Below, piece by piece: positions 35,923 through 45,182 of a stretch of DNA of 64,000 nucleotides. This DNA comes from Romboutsia lituseburensis (GTDB taxonomy: Bacteria; Bacillota; Clostridia; Peptostreptococcales; Peptostreptococcaceae). The notes beneath the pieces were generated by a model that did not search any database, was not told where the DNA came from, and saw only the letters and a list, made by a program, of their open reading frames with translations. The stretch spans positions 930,001 through 994,000 of the forward strand of contig NZ_JANQBQ010000001.1 in assembly GCF_024723825.1 (NCBI RefSeq), written 5' to 3'. Every line of letters starts with the position of its first letter. The stretch's first letter is position 1. A program made the translations under genes and the position numbers.

Positions 35923-36965
35923 ATGAAAAAAAAGTTTTTATTGGAATTTCTTCCATCATATCTATGTTGATAATAGTTAATGTGTATGTATACATCAACC
36001 ATCAAAAAGTATCTGAATATATTGAAGAAAGTAATTTGCTCAGAAAAAAAATATTGATATTAGATGAATTTAGAGGTGATGTAGTTAAGGCTTCTCAGTT
36101 TCAAAAACTTTATATTTTAACAAAAAAAGAACCATATAAAAATGATTTTGATAAAACTTTAAATAATGTGTATAAACAAATTGATGAATTTAGTTCTAAT
36201 GGATATATTAGTGAAACAGAAAAATCTCAACTTAAATATACTATGGAGGAGTTTCAAGACTTAAGCTCTGCTTTTCTAAAATATGAATCAAATTATGTAA
36301 TATCTGAGGACTTAGAAAAACAAATTTTAAAATACAATGAATCTCAATTAAAATTATTGCATGAAGTTACACTTGATTTAGCATCTCAAGACGAAAATCT
36401 AGACAGTAAAAATTCTAAAATTGGTTTATCTTCTGATTTACAAACAAAGCTTATTCGAGCAGTAAGTTCCGCTATAACTGTTTTAGTTTCAGGATTTGCA
36501 TATTATTTCAAAGTAAAGCTAAAAAAAGATGATATAGATATTGAAGATGTCATTAATTATTTAACAAAATCAGATGATAAAAAAAAAGTTCAATTACCTC
36601 AAGAACAAAGTAGTCTAACAAATCAACAATCACCTCCTAATCCTAAAGAGTTAGAAGAATTAAAAAATACAATAACTCAAAATGAAATTTTATTATGTAA
36701 TGCAAATTTACTTTATAAACAAAGTGTAAAATTTCAAAATCAATGTATAAAAAGTGAGCAAATCTTAAATGAAATAGATGTTTATGTAAAGAAACTAAAA
36801 GTTAAATTAAATGATATTCAAGACTATCCTACAAGCGCTCAAAAAATTATATTAGATGACATAGAAAAGCAATTAATCGAATTTAAAATTCTCTTTAGAT
36901 CTCTTCCTCACTATAATGAATTTATAGTTGATATATCTAGTACTATGATTAATAAAGATAAATAA
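35923..36965 (+). CDS. Two-TM sensor-like membrane protein, frameshifted in a poly-A run after the ATG
   Basis: ATG at 35923 has AGGTGG seven bases upstream but, as written, stops after 15 codons. It is followed by eight A's. One more A would give MKKKVFIGISSIISMLIIVN and join the open frame that starts (without any ribosome-binding site) at ATG 35964, for 347 residues in all. The restored N-terminus completes a transmembrane helix of which only half is otherwise present, a strong argument that 35923 is the true start. The rest is an extracytoplasmic helical domain (about 140 residues), a second helix (about residues 177-197), a Gln/Pro linker and a cytoplasmic coiled-coil. The topology is like a chemoreceptor or sensor without its output domain. 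Function unknown. Confidence 0.65.
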
Positions 36966-36981
36966 TTTTTTAGAAAAATAT

Positions 36982-37021
36982 AAAACCCTTAGATAAACTT
37001 TTATCTAAGGGTAATTTCTTT
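36982..37021. terminator. Bidirectional rho-independent terminator
   Basis: ACCCTTAGATAAA / TATCTAAGGGT stem with short loop, T-rich tails on both strands, between convergent genes. Confidence 0.8.
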
Positions 37022-37282
37022 TTAATTTCTAGGACTAGTTGCTTCTTCTAATTCGCTTAAATATTTTAAAGCTTCTTCTTGATTTGATCCACACATTTCT
37101 TTACAAGGTTTTAATTCTCCACACACCTTTGGTCGTTTAGGATCTTTAAATATTTTGCACATATTATTTTCATCTAACTGTATACATCTAACACCAGCAG
37201 GTTTTCCATTTTCCATTTTAGGTATGTTAGATGTTATAGATGGTGCTATACAGCAAGCTCCACAATTTGGTCTACATTCCAT
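37022..37282 (-). CDS. YkgJ-family cysteine cluster protein
   Basis: 86 residues carrying the YkgJ/CxxxCxxCC metal-binding pattern: C3 and CGACC at residues 7-11, then CIQL (33), CKIF (42), and CGELKPCKEMC (54-64). The family binds zinc or an iron-sulfur cluster and its function is unknown. AAGGAG stands 11 bases before the ATG at 37282, a rather long spacing. Single gene, with no informative partner. Confidence 0.85.
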   Translation of the reverse strand: MECRPNCGACCIAPSITSNIPKMENGKPAGVRCIQLDENNMCKIFKDPKRPKVCGELKPCKEMCGSNQEEALKYLSELEEATSPRN

Positions 37283-37363
37283 AAGCTAAATCGCTCCTTA
37301 AGTTGATTTTAATATTTTTATATAGTACCATATATATAATTTTATATCTATATATTATATTAT

Positions 37364-38149
37364 TTAAATGTTTTTATACTGTTTTCCTATTATTGTACTA
37401 GAATCATGTGAGTCTGATCCTAATACAGTAGGTATTTTGTATTGTTTTACTAATTCTAAAAGGTATCCATGTATGTATGGTTCTTTGCAATACTGTTTTC
37501 TTATCCCTGATATATTAAAATCTAATTCATAGTCTTTTTCTTTAACTAATTTAATAACCTCTTCTAATGTTTTATTTCCTGTATAATCATATGAAAAAAT
37601 CTGATTATACTTTCTTACCAGATTTAAATGTCCTAATCTTTTAGGTTTATGTTCACCTAAATTGCTATTTACAGCAAGTTTTAAAGTTTCATAATATTTA
37701 TTATAAACATTCTCTAATGAGCCTAACTTTTTAATTATTTTCTCAAAATCATCTATACTAGAATCAATGCAATAATATTCATCTTCTATTTTTAACATAT
37801 GACAAGATAAAATAGAGTCTTCTATGTATTTACTATATTTATCTAATTTAGACTTTATTTCTTCTTCATAGCCTTCTATAAAATCTACCTCTACTCCAAC
37901 ATTTATTTTTATTTTATCTTTGTATTTATCTTTAATTCTTTTTACATCATTAAAGTAATTCATTAACAAACTTTCATCCATAGCACTATCTTTTTTAGGC
38001 GATGGATCTTCAAATTTTTTAGGAAGTGGTAAGTGTTCTGTAAATGTAATTTCCGTTAATCCCTTATCTATAGCATTTTTTACATATTCTTCGAAATCAT
38101 CCTTGCTACCATGAGGGCAGTAAGGTGAATGTATATGACCGTCTTTCAT
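37364..38149 (-). CDS. PHP-domain phosphatase, histidinol-phosphatase (HisJ/HisK) family
   Basis: 261 residues with the metal ligands of the PHP superfamily: DGHIHSPYCPHG (residues 3-14), FTEHLPLP (36-43), GVEVDFIEGYE, SCHML (about 115), LGHLNLVRK (about 172), and LGSDSHDS near the C-terminus. Length and motifs match HisJ histidinol-phosphate phosphatases, the eighth step of histidine synthesis. No other his gene is near, so a different phosphoester substrate is possible. AAAGGAGGA precedes the ATG at 38149. It follows the ABC permease gene by 36 bases and may be cotranscribed. Confidence 0.87.
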   Translation of the reverse strand: MKDGHIHSPYCPHGSKDDFEEYVKNAIDKGLTEITFTEHLPLPKKFEDPSPKKDSAMDESLLMNYFNDVKRIKDKYKDKIKINVGVEVDFIEGYEEEIKSKLDKYSKYIEDSILSCHMLKIEDEYYCIDSSIDDFEKIIKKLGSLENVYNKYYETLKLAVNSNLGEHKPKRLGHLNLVRKYNQIFSYDYTGNKTLEEVIKLVKEKDYELDFNISGIRKQYCKEPYIHGYLLELVKQYKIPTVLGSDSHDSSTIIGKQYKNI

Positions 38150-38166
38150 ATTTTTTCCTCCTTTTA

Positions 38167-38210
38167 TATATTCATATCTTTATTTTTATATATTCATATC
38201 TTTATTTTTA
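38167..38210. repeat. 22-base tandem duplication across the stop codon of the ABC permease gene
   Basis: TATATTCATATCTTTATTTTTA occurs twice head to tail (38167-38188, 38189-38210; the unit is 22 bases), followed by TATATT of a third copy. The right copy encodes the last permease residues KNKDMNI; the left lies just past the stop and next to the ribosome-binding site of the phosphatase gene. Probably replication slippage. Confidence 0.8.
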
Positions 38211-39001
38211 TATATTGCATAACTACTAATTACGCAAATAACTATTATACATAAACTAATTATAATATATTTAATCTCAAATCCATTTTTCATAATATTG
38301 CTTGGTACAAAGTAATCAAAAGGTGAAATATACTTTAGCCATTCAAAACTTTCCTTTAACTTACCTATTATTCCCATAAAGTATGAAACGAAAAATATTC
38401 CAATAGATATAGGAATCGCACCCTTATCAGATTTTATAATTGACGATATTAATAATCCTAATGACATAAATACAAATCCAAGAAGTGTAATTCCTATAAA
38501 TACAGATTTAATTTTAATAATTAAATCCATAACTGTAACATCCTCAGGTTTTACAATATAACAAGTTCCCATTGCAAGTATACCTATAATCATAATATAC
38601 ATAAAGAATATTGAAACTATTGATAATAATTTTGATGTAACTATTTTTGTTCTAGTTATTGGTTTTGAATATAAAAATTCAATAGTTCCTTGACTTTCTT
38701 CTCTTATAAGAGAATTCACTCCCAGTATTGAACCATATATAGCACTTGCCATTGCTATATATTGAATTGCATATCCTAAATAATCAAATATATTTGTAAA
38801 ATCAACAGCTGCATCAATATTAAACGCCTTAAGTAAATCAACTGACATCCCCTGCATCTTTGAATTAACAATTTCTTTCATTCCCATATCTTCCATACTT
38901 GGAAATAATGCCATAAACAATACTATTAAAAATCCACAAATTAAAGACCATACTATACCTGACTTTAATAATCTTTTAAACTCAAATCTAAATATATTCA
39001 T
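38186..39001 (-). CDS. ABC-2 type transporter permease
   Basis: 271 residues with six helices: one at about 15-35, then a cluster from about 75 to the C-terminus. The segment 'REESQGTIEFLYSKPITRTKIVTSK' (about 95-118) is the cytoplasmic signature of ABC-2 permeases of the ecsB/natB/'ABC-2 family' type. It starts on an ATG that shares one base with the TAA of the ATPase gene (TAATG), so the two are translationally coupled and form one exporter. The substrate is unknown. A 22-base duplication spans its end. Confidence 0.88.
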   Translation of the reverse strand: MNIFRFEFKRLLKSGIVWSLICGFLIVLFMALFPSMEDMGMKEIVNSKMQGMSVDLLKAFNIDAAVDFTNIFDYLGYAIQYIAMASAIYGSILGVNSLIREESQGTIEFLYSKPITRTKIVTSKLLSIVSIFFMYIMIIGILAMGTCYIVKPEDVTVMDLIIKIKSVFIGITLLGFVFMSLGLLISSIIKSDKGAIPISIGIFFVSYFMGIIGKLKESFEWLKYISPFDYFVPSNIMKNGFEIKYIIISLCIIVICVISSYAIYKNKDMNI

Positions 39002-39888
39002 TACTCTATCTCCTTATTTTTGTAATAGTCTAAAAAAGTATCTTCAAGATTTTCTTTTTCTATTAATAGTTCATCAATTTTAAACTTACTTATTTCTTTT
39101 ATAAGAGTATCTATATCTTTTGAGTATGTAAATGTATATGAATTTTCTTTATCGCTTAATAATTTACTACTTAAATCTAAGACTATTTCTTTAGGTATAT
39201 CGCTACTAGTTAATGTTACCTTTAAGCTAAGTTTAGAAGTTTCTTTTTCAATTTCTATTATATCTATAATTTTCCCCTCTTTTATAACACATGCCCTGTC
39301 ACACAAATTTTGGACTTCTGTTAAATTATGCGAAGATAAAAATACAGTATTGCCTTTTTCTTTCTCTTTTAATAAAATATTAAAAAGTTTATTCTGCATT
39401 AAAGGGTCTAGACCATTAGTAGGTTCATCTAATATTAATAATTTAGGACTATGAATTAATGCTTGAGCTATCGATACTTTCTTTTTATTTCCAAGACTTA
39501 GCTCTCCCATTTTTTTATTCATATCTAATTCTAATTCATTGCAAATTTTGTTAACATACTCCTGATCTATTTTAGGATAAAAGCTTTTTGAATATTTTAT
39601 AATATCTTTAACCTTTACATCATCGTAATATCTTACTTCGCTTGCAACATACCCTATATGTTCTTTTATTTTTGAACTATCTTTAACAATGTCCATTCCT
39701 AGTATTTTGCTACTTCCGCTAGTTGGATATATAAAATTTAATAGTGTCTTTATAGTTGTTGATTTACCAGCTCCATTAGGTCCAATGAATCCAAATATTT
39801 CACCTTCTTTAACTGAAATATTTACGTCTTGTATTCCTCTATTTTTACCATAATTTTTTGTTAATTTTTTAGTTTCTATTATATTCAT
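39001..39888 (-). CDS. ABC transporter ATP-binding protein
   Basis: 295 residues. Walker A GPNGAGKST (about residues 34-42), signature LSLGNKKKVSIAQ (about 134) with the less usual LSLGN for LSGGQ, Walker B LLILDEPTNGLDP, and the switch histidine in FLSSHNLTEV. The C-terminal 70 residues form the extra domain typical of drug and bacitracin-type exporters (DUF4162-like). Partner of the permease immediately downstream. GGGGA precedes the ATG. Confidence 0.92.
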   Translation of the reverse strand: MNIIETKKLTKNYGKNRGIQDVNISVKEGEIFGFIGPNGAGKSTTIKTLLNFIYPTSGSSKILGMDIVKDSSKIKEHIGYVASEVRYYDDVKVKDIIKYSKSFYPKIDQEYVNKICNELELDMNKKMGELSLGNKKKVSIAQALIHSPKLLILDEPTNGLDPLMQNKLFNILLKEKEKGNTVFLSSHNLTEVQNLCDRACVIKEGKIIDIIEIEKETSKLSLKVTLTSSDIPKEIVLDLSSKLLSDKENSYTFTYSKDIDTLIKEISKFKIDELLIEKENLEDTFLDYYKNKEIE

Positions 39889-40080
39889 AGAATTTTCCCC
39901 TTTATTTGTAATTGTACTTTTTCATATATATATAATATTATTACTTATAGTAAGTATACATAAATTTTTAGAATATATCATTAACTTAATACTATTTATT
40001 CACTAAAGAATTTGTTTCGTTTAATATACAATTACAGTACTTATCCATATACTATCAAGCATCATAATTCCCTTAATAAT

Positions 40081-40120
40081 AAAAAAGGAGAATACCTATA
40101 ATTTAAGATATCTCCTTATT
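40081..40120 (-). terminator. Rho-independent terminator
   Basis: AAGGAGA / TCTCCTT stem with a long A/T-rich loop, then TTTTTTATT on the minus strand. Ends the 4-hydroxybutyrate dehydrogenase transcript. Confidence 0.75.
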
Positions 40121-40143
40121 TATATTTGATTTTCTAATAATTA

Positions 40144-41262
40144 TTAATATAGATTTGTATATATTTGTATCATTTCCTCTTCTGTTATTTCTACATAATT
40201 GTTTGCTAATAGTCTTTGTTGAGTACTAATTACACTATTTGCAAATTCACTTATATCTTCTTTTTTCATTCCAAGCTCTCTTAAAGGCTTTTTATTCAAT
40301 AAATTATTTAGTAAAACTTCTATTTCAAAATAAATATCTTTTTCATTATCTATTTCTAAAATATTAGCTAATAGCTTATTTACTTCTTTTATTTTGCCAT
40401 TTGGATTTTTTATATTATACACTTTAAATACTTCTGTAAACATATGATAATTAGCTTCTCCATGAGGAACATGGTAAACTCCACCTAACGGATAAGACAT
40501 TGCATGTACAGCTCCAACTCCTGTATTTCCAAATGCTATTCCTGCATAGTTACTAGCTATTGAAAATTCTTTTAATAAACTTTTTCTATATTCAATTCCA
40601 TTTTTTATTATTTCTTTATAACCTTTTATTATAATTTCAATGGCTTTGATGGCAAATAATTCACTAAATTCATTTGATTTTGGAGAAACAAAAGATTCTA
40701 TTGCATGTATTAATGCATCCACTGAACTTGACATAAATACTTTAAATGGTAGGTTTTTCATTAATTCTGGTATAAGAACTGCATAGTCAGGTGTTAATTC
40801 ATCTGATGCTAATCCTAACTTAGTATTTTTCGATTTAATCTCTGCTATAGATATATTTGTAACTTCACTTCCTGTTCCACAAGTTGTAGGTATAACTATA
40901 AGCTCTTTTTCTTTTATAAGTTCTACTTTTCTTTCAAATAAATCTAAACAATCTTTTGTGTCTTTAAATATAAGTAATTTTGATATATCAATTACAGTTC
41001 CCCCACCAATAGCTATTACTCTTTTATAATTTATGTATTGTATATCTTTTATTATTTCATTTATCATTTCATCACTAGGTTCTCCATTTCCATATTTATT
41101 TTGAAGAACAATATTACATTCTAAATTTAAATCTTTTATAAATTCATTATATATAGAACTTCTAGTTAACAATAAGTCATCTTTTCCAATTTTAAATTCA
41201 TATACAAATTCTTTAAAGCTATCAAATGCATGAATTTCTGTTAATAATTTAAGTTGTTTCAT
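40144..41262 (-). CDS. 4hbD: 4-hydroxybutyrate dehydrogenase (iron-containing alcohol dehydrogenase family)
   Basis: Interconverts succinate semialdehyde and 4-hydroxybutyrate with NAD(H). 372 residues, the length of the C. kluyveri enzyme, and colinear with what I recall of it: 'KYGNGEPSDEMINEIIKDI', IAIGGGTVIDISK (nucleotide-binding, about residues 86-98), VIPTTCGTGSEVTN, SSVDALIHAIE (metal ligands), 'ASNYAGIAFGNTGVGAVHA' and GGVYHVPHGEAN, and the 'KPLRELGMK' tail. AAAGGAG precedes the ATG at 41262. The other genes of the succinate to butyrate route (sucD, cat1, abfD, abfT) are not in this window, so the gene acts alone here. It may also serve other short-chain semialdehydes. Confidence 0.9.
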   Translation of the reverse strand: MKQLKLLTEIHAFDSFKEFVYEFKIGKDDLLLTRSSIYNEFIKDLNLECNIVLQNKYGNGEPSDEMINEIIKDIQYINYKRVIAIGGGTVIDISKLLIFKDTKDCLDLFERKVELIKEKELIVIPTTCGTGSEVTNISIAEIKSKNTKLGLASDELTPDYAVLIPELMKNLPFKVFMSSSVDALIHAIESFVSPKSNEFSELFAIKAIEIIIKGYKEIIKNGIEYRKSLLKEFSIASNYAGIAFGNTGVGAVHAMSYPLGGVYHVPHGEANYHMFTEVFKVYNIKNPNGKIKEVNKLLANILEIDNEKDIYFEIEVLLNNLLNKKPLRELGMKKEDISEFANSVISTQQRLLANNYVEITEEEMIQIYTNLY

Positions 41263-41354
41263 ATAAATATCTCCTTTTTACTTTATGTATTTTATAGATT
41301 AAAACAAAAGTTGATACTCATATTATAACATTTCATATCTTTATATTGTATACA

Positions 41355-41403
41355 AAATAAAGACAGTAAGAATATAAAACAATATTCTTACTGTCTTTAT
41401 TTA
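41355..41403 (-). terminator. Rho-independent terminator after dinG
   Basis: AAAGACAGTAAGAATAT / ATATTCTTACTGTCTTT, 17 bp perfect stem with a 6-base loop and T-run. Confidence 0.9.
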
Positions 41404-41408
41404 ATCTT

Positions 41409-43421
41409 TTATAGTCTACATTTTTTATTCCAAAAACTTCTTACCATTTCAATATCATTACTTCTGTTTTTTATTGGAAGAGAATCAAATACAATATCTT
41501 TGTACTTACTATTTGATGAGTCTCCTATTCTAGAATCAAGAATTGCTACAATCCCCATGTCATCATGTTTTCTTATTAATCTACCTACACCTTGTCTGAG
41601 TTTCACTATCATATAAGGAACACTAACTTCCATTAAAAAATCATCGCAAGTGTTTCTTTTATACTCAATTATTGGGTCTGGTACTGGAAACGGAAGCCTA
41701 AACACTATAAGATTTGAAAGAGCTTTTCCTGGTATATCAATACCTTCCCAAAAAGTTCCTGTTGCTAACAATACAGAGTCTTCATCTTTTTTAAACTCTT
41801 CTAATATCTCATCTTGTGATGATGACATACGTTGTACAAGTAATTTATATTTTAAATTTTGTTTGCTTAATATATTATATACTTCTTTTAAATCATTTTT
41901 TGAAGTAAATAATATTAAGGCTTTACCTTTTGTTATTTCTAATAATTTTATTATCTCTTGAGCTCCCTTTTTTATAAAATCACTTCTTTCATAAGTAGGA
42001 TGAGGCATATTTTCTAAATAATAAATCATTGAGTTTTCATTATAGTTAAATGGTGAATACTTTTGAGGAGATAAAAATCCTTCTTTTGTATCAAACCCTG
42101 TATTTTTTATAAAATACTCATATTTTTCTTCTTCATTTCCTTTATTTTTATCCGCTATAGTTGCTGATGTTAATATAGTTGTTTTCGTTTTGTCAAAATA
42201 AAGTCTGCTTATTTCTTTATCTATGTCTTTAGGGCAAGAAAAAATTTCTATTCCTTTATTTTTTTCCATCCAGAATAAATTATTTGATTTATCATCTATT
42301 AAGTTCTCTAAAAAAACTGTTAAATTTTCTAATTCCTCAACAATATCCTCACTTAAGTTACTGTCACTATAAAATTGTACTTTTTCATGGATATCTTTAA
42401 TATTTTTATCAATGTTAATAATTAATTCTTTATGATTTTTTGTATTTATGAAAAATCTTTCAATTTCATTAGTTTTAAAGTTTTTATCTTCATTTATCTG
42501 ACTTTGTATTTGATTATTTAACTCTACAAACCATTTGTCTAAAAAATCATATACTTTTTTTATAGTTAAAGATAAATTATTTTTTATACTATTTTTCTTT
42601 ATACTGTTTCTAGAATCTTTTAATAAGTTTTTTATACTATTTTTAGTGTAGCTCTCTACTAAAGAACTTCTTACTTTATCTTCTAAATTATGAGCTTCAT
42701 CTATAACTATTAAGTCTATATTGTCACTTAAAAGTCCTTTTTGGCCTTTTTTTAATTTTTGAAAATGAACTGTTAATAAATCTTGATTGCAAAGAATAAC
42801 CCCTTTAGTTTCTAGCATATCATTTCTAAGCCTCATAAATCTGCAAGTTTTAAAATACTCACATTTACTATGATCAGTTGCTTTTATAGATACATTTTCC
42901 CAAATATCATCATTTATATCTAAGTTTATAAATCGTCTATCTACTGTTCCATTTTCTATGTACTTATAAAGTGTTTCTTCGTCTTCATTTACGTCATCTT
43001 TATCTTTATAATATTCATCTGCTCTTTTTCTGCAGGCGAAATGAGTCATACCTTTAGCTAATATTATTTCTGGTCTATGCTTTATATATGAACAAATTTT
43101 TTTTACATCCTTTATTAACTGCTCTTGAAGTGCTATTGTTGAAGTTGCTATTAAAACAGGTTTGTTGAATAACATATTATAATACATTAATGGCACTATA
43201 TATGCATAAGATTTTCCTATACCAACTCCCGCTTCTACTATAGTATGCTTTTTTTCTTTTATAGAATAACAAATATCAAGTGCCATATCTTCTTGACCTT
43301 CTCTTTGTTCAAATCCTAATCTAGGTATCTCATCCATAAAAAAACTCCAAACTAGCTTTTCTAATTCTTCATATTTATCAACCTTCTCTTTTTTGCTTTT
43401 GTTATCTGAAAACCAAAACAT
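41409..43421 (-). CDS. dinG: DinG-family iron-sulfur ATP-dependent DNA helicase
   Basis: 670 residues of the XPD/DinG superfamily 2 helicases, which unwind 5'-3' and clear R-loops or G-quadruplexes. Motif I is AGVGIGKSYAYI (64-75), the DEAH box is VIDEAHNLED (about 245), motif V/VI near the end are GTFWEGIDIPG and QGVGRLIRKHDD. Four cysteines placed as in the XPD cluster (C130, C in CEYFKTC twice, C in ILCNQDL) indicate a [4Fe-4S] domain. ATG at 43421 with AAGGAG. No exonuclease domain is fused at the N-terminus, unlike Bacillus DinG. Confidence 0.93.
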   Translation of the reverse strand: MFWFSDNKSKKEKVDKYEELEKLVWSFFMDEIPRLGFEQREGQEDMALDICYSIKEKKHTIVEAGVGIGKSYAYIVPLMYYNMLFNKPVLIATSTIALQEQLIKDVKKICSYIKHRPEIILAKGMTHFACRKRADEYYKDKDDVNEDEETLYKYIENGTVDRRFINLDINDDIWENVSIKATDHSKCEYFKTCRFMRLRNDMLETKGVILCNQDLLTVHFQKLKKGQKGLLSDNIDLIVIDEAHNLEDKVRSSLVESYTKNSIKNLLKDSRNSIKKNSIKNNLSLTIKKVYDFLDKWFVELNNQIQSQINEDKNFKTNEIERFFINTKNHKELIINIDKNIKDIHEKVQFYSDSNLSEDIVEELENLTVFLENLIDDKSNNLFWMEKNKGIEIFSCPKDIDKEISRLYFDKTKTTILTSATIADKNKGNEEEKYEYFIKNTGFDTKEGFLSPQKYSPFNYNENSMIYYLENMPHPTYERSDFIKKGAQEIIKLLEITKGKALILFTSKNDLKEVYNILSKQNLKYKLLVQRMSSSQDEILEEFKKDEDSVLLATGTFWEGIDIPGKALSNLIVFRLPFPVPDPIIEYKRNTCDDFLMEVSVPYMIVKLRQGVGRLIRKHDDMGIVAILDSRIGDSSNSKYKDIVFDSLPIKNRSNDIEMVRSFWNKKCRL

Positions 43422-43616
43422 ATTTTTCTCCTTAAATATTTATTTTTAAACATTTAGCTTATACTCTATCATTTATATATTTTAGACTAATTATTATATC
43501 ATAGTTTATCAAAGTTCAATTATATATATTTACCATTTTAATTTCATTTTAAACTAATTATTTTTATATGACTTTTTAATATTAATTTATAAAATTTCAT
43601 ATTTTTTTAATTTTAG

Positions 43617-43659
43617 TTGTAACATTTCATAGATTTGTTATATAATATATATAACAAAT
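43617..43659 (+). promoter_or_regulatory. Promoter and 27-base palindromic operator of the GntR-family gene
   Basis: TTGTAA (43617-43622), 18 bases, TATAAT (43641-43646). The -10 lies inside a palindrome at 43633-43659: ATTTGTTATATA, 3-base centre, and its exact complement, a 12 bp perfect inverted repeat. Placement over the -10 suggests autorepression by the GntR protein encoded 41 bases downstream. Confidence 0.65.
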
Positions 43660-43699
43660 AGTTTTAACAAACATTAACTTAAATGTGGAGGTGTAAAAA

Positions 43700-44089
43700 A
43701 TGATTTTAAATTTAGATTTTAATAGTGATGTTCCAATATATACACAAATTAGAGAACAAATCATAAAATCTATTGCAAGCGGTGACTTAAAAATAAATGA
43801 ATCTTTACCGTCTGTTAGAAATATGGCTGAAGAAATAGGTGTTAACCTTCATACGGTTAATAAATCTTATAACTTACTTAAAGAAGAAGGTTATATAAAT
43901 ATAGACAGAAGAAAAGGAGCTATTGTTAATTCTCTGCCTTTACCTAAAGATGATATAAATGAAAACAAGATAAAGTCTATGCTTGATTTATTAGTTGCTC
44001 AAAGTTATCTTTTAGGACTATCTCGCGAAGAATTTTTAGATTATGCAAGTAAATTATTTAATGATTATGAGGTGAAAGATTATGAATAG
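43700..44089 (+). CDS. GntR-family transcriptional regulator, YtrA subfamily
   Basis: 129 residues: a winged-helix domain (about residues 8-75, with 'QIREQIIKSIASGDLKINE', 'LPSVRNMAEEIGVNLHTVNKSY' split over the recognition helix, and 'EGYINIDRRKGAIV' wing) plus a short helical tail of about 50 residues, too short for a ligand domain. This is the YtrA layout, which normally controls a neighbouring transporter or membrane protein. ATG at 43700 has GGAGGTG. It overlaps the DUF1648 gene by eight bases. A perfect palindrome at its own promoter is the likely operator. Confidence 0.92.
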   Translation: MILNLDFNSDVPIYTQIREQIIKSIASGDLKINESLPSVRNMAEEIGVNLHTVNKSYNLLKEEGYINIDRRKGAIVNSLPLPKDDINENKIKSMLDLLVAQSYLLGLSREEFLDYASKLFNDYEVKDYE

Positions 44090-45179
44090 TACAATAGCTT
44101 TATTAATTAATATTCCAACACTTTTATTGCTTTATGTTTTAATTTATTTTACTCAAGCTCTAAGTGGAAAAAGACAATTTTACGGAATTAGTTTAAATAG
44201 TGATTATTTTGGTAAACCAGAATTTAAAAATTTAGATAAAAGATTTAAATCACTTATTACTATAGGATTTATCTTGTTTAGTATAATAACGCTAGCTTTA
44301 ATTTATGGATTTAATGCTTATGTATCTTCTTCTATTATTCCAATGCTAGGTTTTTGTTTATATCAATTTGTAGTATATGTTCATATACACAATAAAGTAA
44401 AAAATTTAAAGTCTGAGTTAGCTTTAAATGATCCTAAAGTAGAATTAGAAAAAACAAAAGTTATTTTAGATACAAAATTTATAACTGAAAAAAACATAAT
44501 AATAAATAAATTTTCAATAGTTTTAGCTATACCTATTATTGCAGTCGTTTTAGTTGGAATTTATATGTTAACACAATATAACTCAATCCCAAACACTATT
44601 CCAACTCACTGGGGTATAAGTGGAGCCCCTGATGCTTTTGCTGATAAATCATTTGGCTTAATCTTAGCTCAAGTTGTTATGATGATTGGACTTAATATTG
44701 TTATATATATTTCTTCAATATATTCTCTAAAATCTAGAGCTAAGCTATCTACTACTAGTGTCGATAATAGTAAAAAACTTCATCTACATTATTTAAAAAG
44801 TTTTGGGTATACATTCTTAGCTTTAAATATAAGCTGTCAAGCCTTATTTATAAATATTTTAATAGCTACTTTAAAAGGTGGAAATGTAAATACTCCTATT
44901 ATGTTATCTTCAACTATTATAATTATATTATCATCTATTTATTTGACTTATTTATACTACAAGTCACCTGCCAAGGCAAAAGATGCTGTTTATTCAATAG
45001 ATGATGAAGATTCCTTATGGATCTTTGGATGTCTTTATAATAATCCTAATGACCCTTCGATATTTGTAAGTAAAAGATTTGGAGTTGGTTGGACAGTTAA
45101 TGTAGGAACAACTAAAGGTAAGTTAATCTTTATATTACCTTTTTTAATAATTATATTATCTCTTTTATTTTTAACTTAA
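44082..45179 (+). CDS. DUF1648/DUF5808 membrane protein
   Basis: 365 residues with about eight helices. The DUF1648 signature 'IPTHWGISGAPDAFADKS' lies near residue 175, and a C-terminal 'WIFGCLYNNPNDPSIFVSKR', 'FGVGWTVNVG' block is the DUF5808 motif. These proteins regularly follow YtrA-type GntR regulators in Firmicutes; SdpI, an immunity protein against the SdpC toxin, has a DUF1648 domain, so a role in sensing or resisting membrane stress is a reasonable guess. Its ribosome-binding site (GAGGTG) lies inside the regulator gene and the overlap implies translational coupling. Confidence 0.9.
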   Translation: MNSTIALLINIPTLLLLYVLIYFTQALSGKRQFYGISLNSDYFGKPEFKNLDKRFKSLITIGFILFSIITLALIYGFNAYVSSSIIPMLGFCLYQFVVYVHIHNKVKNLKSELALNDPKVELEKTKVILDTKFITEKNIIINKFSIVLAIPIIAVVLVGIYMLTQYNSIPNTIPTHWGISGAPDAFADKSFGLILAQVVMMIGLNIVIYISSIYSLKSRAKLSTTSVDNSKKLHLHYLKSFGYTFLALNISCQALFINILIATLKGGNVNTPIMLSSTIIIILSSIYLTYLYYKSPAKAKDAVYSIDDEDSLWIFGCLYNNPNDPSIFVSKRFGVGWTVNVGTTKGKLIFILPFLIIILSLLFLT

Positions 45180-45182
45180 TAT

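Noticed and set aside
35964-36965. Start of the sensor-like protein at ATG 35964
   Set aside because: No ribosome-binding site, and the N-terminal membrane helix would be cut in half; the frame joins the ATG at 35923 if one A is added.
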